From an uncultured Prevotellaceae bacterium (lineage in GTDB: Bacteria; Bacteroidota; Bacteroidia; Bacteroidales; Bacteroidaceae), in the NCBI GenBank assembly GCA_902788605.1, contig CADAKX010000001.1:1-64000 (forward strand): a stretch of DNA of 64,000 bases, in the 5' to 3' direction. This document shows positions 37,907-47,800 of this stretch, one piece after another. The translations under genes and the position numbers were made by a program. Within the stretch, counting starts at the first letter, position 1. Each line of letters opens with the position of its first letter. The notes beneath the pieces were generated by a model that made no database searches, was not told the origin of the DNA, and worked only from the letters and a program-made list of their open reading frames with translations.

Positions 37907-39883
37907 TTAATGTGTATCCTCGCCCTCGGGGCTTCCATAAACGCTCTTAGGACACAATTCAATATAGTCAAACGACCAATAGCGCGTGTTATCGTCAAGG
38001 CACTGACGGAAGCGCAGATGATAGGTCTTGTCTGAGCTCAGGTTCTTGGTGGTCAGGATACGACGCAGCGGACTAAGGGTACGCATTGAGTCATCGCCAC
38101 CACCGGGATGCCATACATCAGTTGACTTCATGTAACCACGGTTATGCATAGCCTTGTCATTTGCCATGTTCTCCTCCTCGTCTTCAGTATCGGGCACAGC
38201 ACCGATACTGGGATCACCGCCATAGACACGCAGGTCAATGGGAATACCACAAGGCTCATTCTCAAGATACACCTGAACCACACCACGCTCGTCACCAGGT
38301 GTATAACCCAAGCGAATCTCATAGGTGCCAGACGGAACAGGAGGCAACTTAAACGTCACATCGAACAAACCACTGACGCAGACTGCATTAGCCTGATAAG
38401 AGTGCCAATAGTCCACATCACTGTGTACACCAACAAACGTTTCCTTACTGGTCACCCAGTCTGTGATATAACCATTCTTGAAGCCTGTCAGGATATCCTC
38501 ACCATATCGGCCACGTCCGTTACAGTTCATGAAATCAGGACTAAGCACAGTGGCGTCAATACGGATACGACGGTTAAGTACCACGTCACGAACCTCTGGC
38601 GTATAAGCCAGGATATCATCGAGGTAGTGATAAACACCGTTGATGGCATTTTGGTCAACAGAACCAGACTCTGAAGGAGAAAGCACCTTCACGCCACGAA
38701 CGAAGAAGCCGCGCTCTTTTCTCTCGCCTACGCCACGACGGTTGATATACAAACCAGAGGCAGGACCGGCAAAACGTACGATAGTGCCAGGACACATGGT
38801 CTCGTAATACTCCTCGGGATCGATCAGCTTGGTATCAAGACAACGCTCACGAATGGTTCCAGAAACCACCCAGCTGTTATACTGACCTACGCGGTTAAGC
38901 AAATGATAGCTAACGAAACGATTAAGCGGGTTCTTACGATGATGGGGATCATCATCATACAGGCCAGCATCCTCAGGATAGGTCTCGTCATAGATTTTCT
39001 TGGCATACTTCTGCAAATCCTCAATGGTATAGATGCCATATCTATGGAAGACAGAGTCAGGCTCCACGAAGGCTGAATACTTGAAGTAGCGCTTACCCAC
39101 CCAGAAGGTGCGGGTGTACTGCTGGCTACCACTCGTACAACGTTCCATTGTACCTGTGTTGACAGAGTCCTCACTACAATAGTATGACTCATCAAGATCC
39201 TTCATCAACGAGTCACACATACCTGTCATCTTCAGGGCTTGTGTGAAAAGCGTGAGGATAGAGTCCTCTGCAATCTTGTCAGGCAGCAGCATACTGCTGG
39301 GAGAGATGGTGTTATCCAAGACGTGCACAACACCATTAAGCACAGAGTCGTCACGCTCTACAATGCGCGAGTTCTTATTGATATAATAGATAATCTTATT
39401 ATTGTTGTTCACGTCTGAATCACTTGACAGCACAACATAAGAGTCATCCATATTCAACTCGGGCAAAGCACCCTCGCTGACATCGGTAGTAAAGAATGCA
39501 CCTTTCTTAATAATATGTGTACGAACCAGCGTGTCACATGTTGCAGCAGGAATATCATTAATTGTAGGATAGTCCATACGCTTCAGATAATTGTTCATGG
39601 CCTCATTGGTGGGTGCAAAGACTGTGTACTTCAGCAAGCCAGCCGAACTGTAAGTGCCATAGGTAGACAGCATTGAGAAGTAAGGCGTGCGCTTCAACAA
39701 AGCGATAAACTCACTAAACTGCTCTGGGCGTTCCTCCAGGAATTGGGCGGCCGTCAGTTTAGTAGACGAGTAATAATTCATAGGAACATCATCGTCATTG
39801 TCCACACAAGATGTGAAGACAGGGGCAAGGCCACAAAACAGCAAGCCTACCACGAAGAAATGTTTTATGCTTTTGGTTATCAT
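37907..39883 (-). CDS. FAS1 (fasciclin)-domain surface lipoprotein
   Basis: This is a 658-residue lipoprotein. The start at 39883 gives a normal signal peptide with lipobox Cys26 (FTSC), followed by VDNDDD. An in-frame ATG at 39907 touches the stop codon of the preceding SusD gene and is the alternative. FAS1 domains are visible at about 45-190 (YTVFAPTNEAM; NGVVHVLDNTI) and about 200-420 (NGVYHYLDDIL). A beta-rich C-terminal module (about 440-658) contains YEIRLGYTPGDERG, which resembles domains in other FAS1 proteins of Bacteroidota loci. The similarity in signal peptide (KSIKHFFVVG against ISIKHFLVAS) to the next FAS1 gene suggests these two arose by duplication. Confidence 0.8.
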   Translation of the reverse strand: MITKSIKHFFVVGLLFCGLAPVFTSCVDNDDDVPMNYYSSTKLTAAQFLEERPEQFSEFIALLKRTPYFSMLSTYGTYSSAGLLKYTVFAPTNEAMNNYLKRMDYPTINDIPAATCDTLVRTHIIKKGAFFTTDVSEGALPELNMDDSYVVLSSDSDVNNNNKIIYYINKNSRIVERDDSVLNGVVHVLDNTISPSSMLLPDKIAEDSILTLFTQALKMTGMCDSLMKDLDESYYCSEDSVNTGTMERCTSGSQQYTRTFWVGKRYFKYSAFVEPDSVFHRYGIYTIEDLQKYAKKIYDETYPEDAGLYDDDPHHRKNPLNRFVSYHLLNRVGQYNSWVVSGTIRERCLDTKLIDPEEYYETMCPGTIVRFAGPASGLYINRRGVGERKERGFFVRGVKVLSPSESGSVDQNAINGVYHYLDDILAYTPEVRDVVLNRRIRIDATVLSPDFMNCNGRGRYGEDILTGFKNGYITDWVTSKETFVGVHSDVDYWHSYQANAVCVSGLFDVTFKLPPVPSGTYEIRLGYTPGDERGVVQVYLENEPCGIPIDLRVYGGDPSIGAVPDTEDEEENMANDKAMHNRGYMKSTDVWHPGGGDDSMRTLSPLRRILTTKNLSSDKTYHLRFRQCLDDNTRYWSFDYIELCPKSVYGSPEGEDTH

Positions 39884-39907
39884 TGTTTTAAACTCTAAAT
39901 TCCACAT

Positions 39908-41632
39908 TTATTTTGTCAGCTCCGTATCATCGCCATTGGTAAAGGCGGGGTTCTGCTTCAGCAGCGGATTCACCTTCAACTCATTTTTGGCATAGGGGAA
40001 GTAGATGATGTTGGGGTCAGCCAACTTAATCTTCAAAGCATTCACATTCTCTTGATATTTACGTGTGACCAGATTGACCAGACGCGTATTCTTGCCATCA
40101 CGACGTGCCACACGAACCAAGTCATACCAGCGTTTACCCTCGAACAGGAACTCACGCTGACGCTCGTCAAGAAGCAGCTCTTCCATAGCAGCCTTAGAGT
40201 CAATATAGTCACTCTTCTTCAATGTGCTGGAACGAGTGCCATTGACAGCATCATTCGCACGTTTGTTCACAATATCAATCAAAGCAAAAGCCTTGTCAAA
40301 GTCATCACCCTGAGCGCGCTCAATCAATGCCTCAGCCTTAATCAGCAGCATATCGCTCAGACGATAGATAATCCAATTGGCATAAGGACTACCCTCTGCA
40401 CGAAGACTGGATGAGAGGCCCAGGTCCTTTTCCGTACTTGGCACAGGGTTTGTCTTGTATGACACAGACTGTCTGGCATACTTGCAAATCGTATAACGTG
40501 AGCCAGACAACTCTCCACCTTCATAGGCGCGACCATCAGTCTTCTTGAACAACGTGTTATTACCCTGTGCAACATCCTTGAAAAGGATATCACTACCACT
40601 CAGATATCCTTGAGGGTAATTGCTATTGCCATAGTACTTACTTACCATGTCATTCTTTACGGACTGAGGCGACTCGAATGACAGTTCGAAGATACTCTCA
40701 AAGGAGTTGCCTGTGCCAAAGATGGTGGTATAAGCATAACCACAGGTTGTCATACCAACAGGCTTTTCCAGAATCATAGGAACGCTATCAATCAAAGCAA
40801 CATCGTTGATATTGCCATACAGCTGCAATGCCTCTTCATACTGCTGACGCTTGTAGTCGATGACCAGATTACAGTATTTAATGGCGTTGTCCCAGTCACC
40901 CTTCCACAGATAGAGGTCTGCCAGCAAAGCATAGACAGTCCAACGGGTGACCTTGCTTGAGTTCTGCCATGCCTTAGGACTCTCGTCCACGAAATATCGA
41001 CGAACAGCATCACCCTTGATACTCTCCAGATCACTAATCAACGTGTCGAGCACCACATCAAAAGGTGTGGCAGGCAAGATATAGTTCTGTGTATCGTCAA
41101 TACTTGGTTCCTTACTGAAAGGCACATCACGGAAAGTGCGAATCAGATAGAAATAGGCCAATGCACGCAAGGTGGTGGCTTCAGCCACATTAGCCTTCAT
41201 CTCAGCCTCTGTATAGTTAGGGTCAATCTGCTGCAACTGCGGAGCATAGTGGCAGACGGTGTTACAGCGATTGATGCACTCATAGAACTTTGCCCAGTTA
41301 CAATAAGGATTTGAAGGCAGCAAACTCTCCTTCAGAATTTCATTCACATCGTTAGGTGTGCTGGAACCAGCCTTCATGTTATCGCTACGCAACTCACCCC
41401 ACACCAGCATGCGGGTCAGCGCATCGTTACTCTCAAGCGACTCATAGCAGCTCGTCAGCACACTGGCAGCATCTGCTTTCTCCTTCCAGAAGTTCTCCAG
41501 CACCACCTCGTTCTGTGGCTGGATGTCCAGAAAGTCGTTGCAAGAATTAAATAAAGGTAAAAGGGTAAGAAGGCTAAAAGGCAAAATACCCTTCACCACC
41601 TTTTGCACCTTGTTTATTATTGTCTTTTCCAT
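39908..41632 (-). CDS. SusD/RagB-family outer-membrane lipoprotein (first pair)
   Basis: This is a 574-residue SusD-like lipoprotein with lipobox Cys31 (FNSC), followed by NDFLDIQPQ, the classic opening of the family. TPR-like helices include LRALAYFYLIRTFRDVP (about 152-168), and the C-terminal DERQREFLFEGKRWYDLVR motif is complete. It captures oligosaccharides for the SusC encoded 26 bp upstream. It is the third gene in the seven-gene operon and is followed immediately by the second FAS1 gene. Sequence features place it in the standard RagB/SusD family; the ligand cannot be read from the sequence. Confidence 0.95.
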   Translation of the reverse strand: MEKTIINKVQKVVKGILPFSLLTLLPLFNSCNDFLDIQPQNEVVLENFWKEKADAASVLTSCYESLESNDALTRMLVWGELRSDNMKAGSSTPNDVNEILKESLLPSNPYCNWAKFYECINRCNTVCHYAPQLQQIDPNYTEAEMKANVAEATTLRALAYFYLIRTFRDVPFSKEPSIDDTQNYILPATPFDVVLDTLISDLESIKGDAVRRYFVDESPKAWQNSSKVTRWTVYALLADLYLWKGDWDNAIKYCNLVIDYKRQQYEEALQLYGNINDVALIDSVPMILEKPVGMTTCGYAYTTIFGTGNSFESIFELSFESPQSVKNDMVSKYYGNSNYPQGYLSGSDILFKDVAQGNNTLFKKTDGRAYEGGELSGSRYTICKYARQSVSYKTNPVPSTEKDLGLSSSLRAEGSPYANWIIYRLSDMLLIKAEALIERAQGDDFDKAFALIDIVNKRANDAVNGTRSSTLKKSDYIDSKAAMEELLLDERQREFLFEGKRWYDLVRVARRDGKNTRLVNLVTRKYQENVNALKIKLADPNIIYFPYAKNELKVNPLLKQNPAFTNGDDTELTK

Positions 41633-41658
41633 ATATCTATTTCTTATTTACCTTTTTA

Positions 41659-44600
41659 TTAGAATTGAACAGTCACACCTGCGGTAAATGACTTGGCACG
41701 TGGTGTCTGGGCATTATCAGTTGCCGTACCACTTATGCCGCCATAGCCCACCTCAGGATCCGAGCCAGAGTACTTGGTCAAGCAGAAAAGGTTATTAGCA
41801 GAGACATAGAAGCTCAACTGGTTCAAGCCCCATTTCTTGATAACCTTTGGTTCCAAAGAGTAGCTGACCTGTGTGTAGTTCAGACGGATGAAAGAACCAT
41901 CCTCCACAAAGCGGTCAGAAGGCAAGGCGTTGTAGCCTTCGTTATACAGTGCACGGGGAATCTCGGTGAGGTCACCTTCCACACGCCAACGCCAGTTCAC
42001 AGCACGACTCTGGTTGCTGTTGTTATACATCTTCTCTACGTTACGGCGTGACTGATTAATAATCTTGTTACCATAACGGAAGTTAAACTGGTTGTTCCAA
42101 GACAGGCGTCCGAAATTCAACTTAAAGCCAAAACCACCAGTAAACTTAGGCAGAGAAGAACCCAGATAGACAATATCAAGTTCGTTGATCTGACCATCAC
42201 TATTGATATCCTCGTAAATGGCATCACCACCACGGAACTGATAGCTCACCGTACCAGGGAAGTACATCATAGGCTTGGTCATGTTGTTCTCGTCGAGAAT
42301 CACATTACCATCCTTGTCGCGAGCTACAGGAGCATTAGGTCCGCTAACACCAGGCACCTCTTCCGGACTATAGTCGCTATACTGGTAAACACCCTTATAA
42401 CGGAAGCCATAGATACTACCGAAAGCGGTATTCAGTTCTACACGGGTGAGGTAGGCTGCATTGTTGCCGCCATTATTACCTGATGCCACATACTCTTTGT
42501 TCAAGCTGGCCAGACAGGTCTCGTCCATAGCTGTAATCACGTTCTTGTTGTTTGCAAACGTGATGTTGAAGTCAGCCGAGAACTTACCTTTCTTAATAAT
42601 ACGGTTACCATTGAGGTTGAACTCCCAACCGATATTTTTCATGTCGCCCACATTCTGATTGCTCAGCGTTGAGAAGCCAGAAGAGGTAGGAATACCACGG
42701 TTCTGCATCAGCAGGTCGGTGGTGTACTGCCAATAGACCTCCACATTACCCGTGATACGATCATCGAAGAATCCGAAGTCCGTACCCAGGTTATAGGTCT
42801 CCTTCTGTTCCCACTTCAGTTTCTTCATCTGAATATTCTGAGGAGCCACACTACCTACGCCAAGATAACCAGGACCATCATTATATTTGCTATAGAACAG
42901 GCCTTCGGAACCAGGCTGACGGCCTACGACACCCCAACCCGGACGGATAGACAGCATTGACACAAAAGGCAGGGCTTTAGTAAACCACTCTTCCTTACCA
43001 AGGTTCCAACGGAGCGAGAGTGCAGGGAAGTTACCCCAGCGCTCATCCTCACCAAACTTGGTGCTACCGTCACGACGGATAGAGAAGTCGGCTGCATAAC
43101 GTCCTTTGTAAGCATAGTGAGCTGAATAGGTGAAATAGACGCTGCGCCACTGGCCGCTACCTGTCGACATATTGTCGATGATACCCTCTGCCGAGGTGCT
43201 CTGACTACTTCCACTGGGCAGACCCCACAGACCAGTATTCTGGTTTGAAGAGTTACCGCTGGTAGACTGTGCGCGGAGCATCATGGTCATAGAGTGGTCC
43301 TTGTTTCTAAATGCAGGTGTGAAGGTCAGCGTGTGAGTCATCGTTACACCCAGCGTCTTAGAAGAGGCCGATGTAGATCTGTTGGCAGATGATGTCGTAT
43401 TGTTCTGACCAGGGTCATTCCATCCCTTAGTGCTCAATGACAGAGGCATGAAGGTCTCGTCATAACTATTAAAGATGTTGAAGACCACCTTACCTTCATA
43501 GTTCAGTCGCGTCTTGTCGTCATCAAGGCTCAGCAGGTTATAACGCAGTTTGAATTCCGGAGCGATGTTATAGCTGGTACCATCGTTCTTGGCCAGGTAT
43601 GCCAAGCCCACTGGGTTCTTGAGATTCAGCTGGTCGCGACGCAGTTCAGAGTGAACTGTAGGCAACATGCTGTAGTAGTCATCCAGGTCATTGCCATACT
43701 TATCCTGCTCATAGATAGAGAGGTTAGGCATGCGGTTATAAGCAATAGACAGCAAGTCACCGTTGTTCTTCTTGTTCTTCGTATAGGTCAATGAGATATT
43801 GGTCTCAATCTTAATACGGTCAGACACGAAATAGTCCAAGTTCACGCGAGAGGTGAAACGGTCCAACTGCTGCTCGATGATAGAGCCCGTCTCGTGGTCA
43901 TAACCAGCACCAATACGGAAGTGAGCCTTTTCACCACCACCCGTCAGAGAGAGGTAGTGATTCTGGCGCCAACCCACCTTCTTGACTTCTTTCAGCCAGT
44001 CGGTGTTGTTGTTATACATCTCGTACTCAGAGAAAGAAGGATCATAGTTAATCTCCTGGATGTTACTAGCATCGTCACTCATACGGGGATTGAAGTACTC
44101 TTCCTTCAGCATCATGGTATATTCGTCACCATTCAGCATCTTATAGCCTTCGGGCTGATAGGTACCAGTCAGACGGAAGCTATAGCTCACGCGTGTTGCA
44201 CCACGAGCACCACGCTTGGTCTTGATTTCGATAACACCATTTGAACCCTGTGAGCCCCAGATGGCCGTAGCGGCAGCATCCTTCAGCACCGAGATACTCT
44301 CGATATCCTCAGGGTTCACGTTCAGCAGTTCAGCAAACTTCTCCTCGTTCATGGTCGACACATCGTCGTTGATATTGGTTTCCCAAACGTTACCATCGAC
44401 CACAATCAGCGGCTCACTATTACCGGTGATGGTAGAAACGCCACGCAAACGCATTGAAGTACCTTTACCCAGATCACCACCAGCCACAATATCCAAGCCG
44501 GCGATACGTCCCTGCAAAGCCTCATCGACCGTTGTCATTGAGAGTCCCTCAAACTCAGTCATACTAATGCTCTGCTGAGAAGTAGAAATCTCATCGACAG

Positions 44601-44967
44601 GAATTGACAGGCCAGAGCCCTGAGAACGCTTCTTTGAGGTGATTACCACGTCATCAATTGTCGTATTATCCTGCAGGCGGATATTATAGTGCGTCTTATT
44701 GAAAGGCAACACCACCTTCTTATAACCTACATAAGTAATACTCAGCTTATCCTTAGGGTTCTTCAGACGGAAAGAGAAGTTACCACTCATATCTGTCACA
44801 GCCGCAGCCACGATACGGTTTGACGCATCGAGCTCCACAACATTAGCTCTCATCACAGGTCCGAAATCATCGGTCACCGTTCCGCTAATGACATCGCCCG
44901 CTTTCTGGGCATTGGCAGTAATCAGAAAACTAAAAAATGAAAATATAAAAATACCTAATCGTTTCAT
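41659..44967 (-). CDS. SusC/RagA-family TonB-dependent transporter (first pair)
   Basis: This is a 1102-residue outer-membrane oligosaccharide transporter with a signal peptide (about 1-20). A carboxypeptidase-regulatory-like domain covers about 25-105 (GTVTDDFGPVMRANVVE). The plug covers about 115-255 and contains the SusC hallmarks MRLRGVSTITGNSEPLIVVD, ISVLKDAAATAIWGSQGSNG and IEIKTKRG. The barrel fills the rest and ends in ARSFTAGVTVQF-like strands (sequence: RAKSFTAGVTVQF). It is the second gene of the operon, 28 bp after the first FAS1 gene. Its ISVLKDAAATAIWG segment is closer to the family consensus than the matching segment in the second SusC. Confidence 0.95.
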   Translation of the reverse strand: MKRLGIFIFSFFSFLITANAQKAGDVISGTVTDDFGPVMRANVVELDASNRIVAAAVTDMSGNFSFRLKNPKDKLSITYVGYKKVVLPFNKTHYNIRLQDNTTIDDVVITSKKRSQGSGLSIPVDEISTSQQSISMTEFEGLSMTTVDEALQGRIAGLDIVAGGDLGKGTSMRLRGVSTITGNSEPLIVVDGNVWETNINDDVSTMNEEKFAELLNVNPEDIESISVLKDAAATAIWGSQGSNGVIEIKTKRGARGATRVSYSFRLTGTYQPEGYKMLNGDEYTMMLKEEYFNPRMSDDASNIQEINYDPSFSEYEMYNNNTDWLKEVKKVGWRQNHYLSLTGGGEKAHFRIGAGYDHETGSIIEQQLDRFTSRVNLDYFVSDRIKIETNISLTYTKNKKNNGDLLSIAYNRMPNLSIYEQDKYGNDLDDYYSMLPTVHSELRRDQLNLKNPVGLAYLAKNDGTSYNIAPEFKLRYNLLSLDDDKTRLNYEGKVVFNIFNSYDETFMPLSLSTKGWNDPGQNNTTSSANRSTSASSKTLGVTMTHTLTFTPAFRNKDHSMTMMLRAQSTSGNSSNQNTGLWGLPSGSSQSTSAEGIIDNMSTGSGQWRSVYFTYSAHYAYKGRYAADFSIRRDGSTKFGEDERWGNFPALSLRWNLGKEEWFTKALPFVSMLSIRPGWGVVGRQPGSEGLFYSKYNDGPGYLGVGSVAPQNIQMKKLKWEQKETYNLGTDFGFFDDRITGNVEVYWQYTTDLLMQNRGIPTSSGFSTLSNQNVGDMKNIGWEFNLNGNRIIKKGKFSADFNITFANNKNVITAMDETCLASLNKEYVASGNNGGNNAAYLTRVELNTAFGSIYGFRYKGVYQYSDYSPEEVPGVSGPNAPVARDKDGNVILDENNMTKPMMYFPGTVSYQFRGGDAIYEDINSDGQINELDIVYLGSSLPKFTGGFGFKLNFGRLSWNNQFNFRYGNKIINQSRRNVEKMYNNSNQSRAVNWRWRVEGDLTEIPRALYNEGYNALPSDRFVEDGSFIRLNYTQVSYSLEPKVIKKWGLNQLSFYVSANNLFCLTKYSGSDPEVGYGGISGTATDNAQTPRAKSFTAGVTVQF

Positions 44968-44995
44968 AATTCTAGATTTTTAATTCTTTAATTTC

Positions 44996-47563
44996 CTAAT
45001 CACCCAGAGATAATGGTTTATCAATCAGATGAATCACAGCCGACGAAGTCGTCTCAATATTACTAGCTTTCTTGGCATCAGAGCTGTCATACTGATATTC
45101 GCGAGCCATCAGGTTATAAAGACGCGGATCAGTGGTCACGACCTTTGCAGGCGTGCGATTCTTGTCTTTCTTGCAAGCCTGGTCTTTAATGGTGATACCA
45201 TTGTCGGTCAACTGAGCAGTCACACGATAGAAACGCTCTGTTGCAGGATCAATCACAGCCGTCTCAAACTCTGCGCTGTCTTTCTCGGCGCCGATAAAGA
45301 GGGCATTATCCTGGATGTGATACTTCAGGAAGTTCACAATCTTCAGAGAGTCGCGAGTCTTGGCAGAAATATTGCCTGCCTCACCATAAGCCTCCACCTG
45401 TTCCCAAGTAGGCAACTGCTTAGCATCCTGCAAAGCCTGGATGCTGGCATTAGAAGGCACATACACCGTATAGTGATAGGTATTGAATGCCGAGATATTC
45501 TGTCCGGCAGTCGCATTACGCTTGTTGTGAATCATCTCGAACAGACCACTACCGTCCATCAGTTCCAGGAACTTAGAGAACTCCTCATGGTCAGCCAAGA
45601 TGTCACGCACCGTCTTACGGGTAGTCATGATTGGTTCGTCGTCCAGGATATAAGCCTTACCGTTACCGCCCTTGGTCTGGTCGTAGACTTGAGTCACGCG
45701 CAAGGGCTGACCCTCGTTAGCCTGGAAGCTACCTTCTACCGTCATACCGTTGGCACCAGCCTTGGGATTCTTCACACGGATTTCCGTACCGCCTTTGGTG
45801 CGATAATACTCATGGCCATCCTCCACATCACCAATCACAATGTGTGTCTCAAGAACATCCTTCAGTCGGTTCTTGATGGTATATTCGTCTGTGATACGGC
45901 CAATAGAGTCACCTATCATACCTGTCTCTGGATCATAGTTCCAAACGCTGGCCCACACACGCTCCGACTTTTTGATTGCCTGAGAGTCGTAGTGGAAGCG
46001 CAGCAACTGGCGCTGGTTCTTTCCGTAAGAACAGGGGTCAATGTATTGCAACAAGGCCTGGTTTCTAGGAATGAAGAAACTGTATCTGGAGTTCAGCGAG
46101 TTCAGATACACCTTATACTGCAAGACATCCTTGTCGATAGCCCACTTGATAATGTTCATTGTCTCATTAACAATAACAGGGTATGACACGCTGACAAAGG
46201 CTGTTGGCGTATATACCTTGTTGGTCTGATAGATGGCACCATTGCAGGCCAACCACACAGAGTCGATATCCTCAACCTTCACACCCATGGGGTCGTTGGC
46301 GTCGTTGAGAATGCCAGAAAACTTCGAGGGCACAGAACTGACAAACGAACCCAGCATGTTGACGTTGATCAACTCATTGATCACATCGTTGGGTACATTC
46401 TCCAGTTTGCCATAGTAATCGCGGAGCACCTTACCTGCACCGTTATTCCAATAGTCTCTCAAGGCAGAGTCAGAAGGCACCATCATCACAGCCATATCAC
46501 GCTGCATGGCGATATTGCCTTCCTGATCGTTCAGACCTGTATAGTAGTCGTTCCACTCTGGGTCGAACTTCAGCAGACCACTGATAGGAGTAACCTTGTC
46601 GGGTGCTACGTCAACAGATTTGCCATCTTGCGACTTCTCTGAGAAGAAGCGCTTCTGGAACACAGTATCGACGTTCTTATCATACAGGTAGTTGTACTGC
46701 GTCGTAGTTGCCTTGTCCAAGGGGAAAGGTGCACAGAAACGCTCCAGCAAGCTGTTCCACATGCTGACATTGGGCTTCTTGCGAATAAGCTCTGCCATAT
46801 TGGGCAATGGCGTAATGACCTCAGCCATCTTATGGATGAAGCCATTCGAGCACTTGATATTGGGTTCGTCAACAGAAACGCCATTGATGCTGGCGTCACC
46901 AGCCTGACGTGTGGTCTGGTAATTGTTGATGAAGTCATAGTCTGAGTTGGTAATGTGCTTGTTGACCAACTGTTTCTCGATAAATTGTACCAAAGGCACC
47001 TGAGAGTTGTCAGTCATACAAACCATAGGAAGACCAGACTCGCGATAGCTCTTCCAATAGAGATTATCTGGCATGTCGGCCTTTGTAAGCACAGCCACAG
47101 AGTCGTAGGTCGAACTCGACGAATAGCGTCGCATACACTCGCCCTCCTTGGGAGGATTACCCTCAACGCTGGGCAGACTGTTCAACTGCATCGAGTTGTT
47201 CATCATGCTGCCAAACAGCAACAGTTTCTTTTGTGACACAGACAGGTCACCGTAGCTTTTCACACCCCACGAATTGTTCTTGTAGAAACGATCGTAGGCC
47301 GCATCGTCTGCCACGAAGAGCGTTCGCGAGCCAGTCTTTGCCAGCACCTCACGAAAGCCCAGGTCGTCAATCAGACGCACCGTGTTCGTGTAGTTTCCCT
47401 GTTCGTCCAGCCAACTGTAAATGCTCGAGCCCCATCCATCGGGAGTACGTTCATCCAAGTCGTAGTCCGAACAAGCCACCAGACCTGCGCCACTTGCCAG
47501 TAGCAATCCAGCAGCCAACAACAATTGTCGGCCTCGTTTTAGGATTTGTCTTTCGGTTTTCAT
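44996..47563 (-). CDS. Multi-FAS1-domain surface lipoprotein, operon leader
   Basis: This is an 855-residue lipoprotein and the first gene of the operon. The signal peptide ends at lipobox Cys31 (LVAC), followed by SDYDLDERTPDGW with the acidic surface-export signature. Several FAS1 units follow. One is at about 45-250 (RTLFVADDAAYDRFYKN; CSNGFIHKMAEVITPLPNM), one at about 255-450, one at about 455-650 (YSFFIPRNQAL; KAYILDDEPI) and one at about 655-850 (YTVYVPSNASIQAL; AVIHLIDKPL). The size and repeat number suggest a long surface adhesin or a glycan-binding scaffold. It has a good promoter about 66 bp upstream. Being first, it is likely the most strongly transcribed. The FAS1 calls rest on the VYVPSN/NGFIHxxxxV-type motifs; the boundaries are approximate. 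Confidence 0.82.
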   Translation of the reverse strand: MKTERQILKRGRQLLLAAGLLLASGAGLVACSDYDLDERTPDGWGSSIYSWLDEQGNYTNTVRLIDDLGFREVLAKTGSRTLFVADDAAYDRFYKNNSWGVKSYGDLSVSQKKLLLFGSMMNNSMQLNSLPSVEGNPPKEGECMRRYSSSSTYDSVAVLTKADMPDNLYWKSYRESGLPMVCMTDNSQVPLVQFIEKQLVNKHITNSDYDFINNYQTTRQAGDASINGVSVDEPNIKCSNGFIHKMAEVITPLPNMAELIRKKPNVSMWNSLLERFCAPFPLDKATTTQYNYLYDKNVDTVFQKRFFSEKSQDGKSVDVAPDKVTPISGLLKFDPEWNDYYTGLNDQEGNIAMQRDMAVMMVPSDSALRDYWNNGAGKVLRDYYGKLENVPNDVINELINVNMLGSFVSSVPSKFSGILNDANDPMGVKVEDIDSVWLACNGAIYQTNKVYTPTAFVSVSYPVIVNETMNIIKWAIDKDVLQYKVYLNSLNSRYSFFIPRNQALLQYIDPCSYGKNQRQLLRFHYDSQAIKKSERVWASVWNYDPETGMIGDSIGRITDEYTIKNRLKDVLETHIVIGDVEDGHEYYRTKGGTEIRVKNPKAGANGMTVEGSFQANEGQPLRVTQVYDQTKGGNGKAYILDDEPIMTTRKTVRDILADHEEFSKFLELMDGSGLFEMIHNKRNATAGQNISAFNTYHYTVYVPSNASIQALQDAKQLPTWEQVEAYGEAGNISAKTRDSLKIVNFLKYHIQDNALFIGAEKDSAEFETAVIDPATERFYRVTAQLTDNGITIKDQACKKDKNRTPAKVVTTDPRLYNLMAREYQYDSSDAKKASNIETTSSAVIHLIDKPLSLGD

Positions 47564-47628
47564 ACGTTTTACTTTTTGGAATTATTGAGATTTGTTCTTT
47601 TCGTCTTGGGTAGCACAAAAGTGCGTTG

Positions 47629-47636
47629 CAAAGTTA
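47629..47636 (-). promoter_or_regulatory. -7 promoter element for the FAS1/SusC/SusD operon
   Basis: On the minus strand this reads TAACTTTG, matching TAnnTTTG, about 66 bp upstream of the first FAS1 gene. The region 47637-47732 upstream would hold the binding site of the HTCS regulator; I cannot define that site by eye. Confidence 0.7.
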
Positions 47637-47732
47637 GTAATAATACGCGTGAGGAGTTTAAAATAACGTCCGAACGACTTCACTTTTCGTCACAGCTCAT
47701 TTTAAAATGTCGCATGTGTTTTTCTTTTCGTC

Positions 47733-47773
47733 TCAAAAAAACAAGGAAAGCCCGTGTGTTACGGGCTTTCCTT
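47733..47773 (-). terminator. Intrinsic terminator after the TonB receptor gene
   Basis: A perfect 13-bp stem is formed by AAGGAAAGCCCGT (47743-47755) and its complement (47761-47773), with a 5-base loop. On the minus strand it runs into GTTTTTTT. It cleanly separates the TonB receptor from the FAS1/SusC/SusD operon. Confidence 0.92.
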
Positions 47774-47800
47774 TTGATTCTTAATAATGGTGACCAATCA

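Noticed and set aside
45029..46186. 385-codon plus-strand frame opposite the first FAS1 gene
   Set aside because: Antisense shadow; the minus-strand lipoprotein has a clear signal peptide, lipobox and domain motifs.
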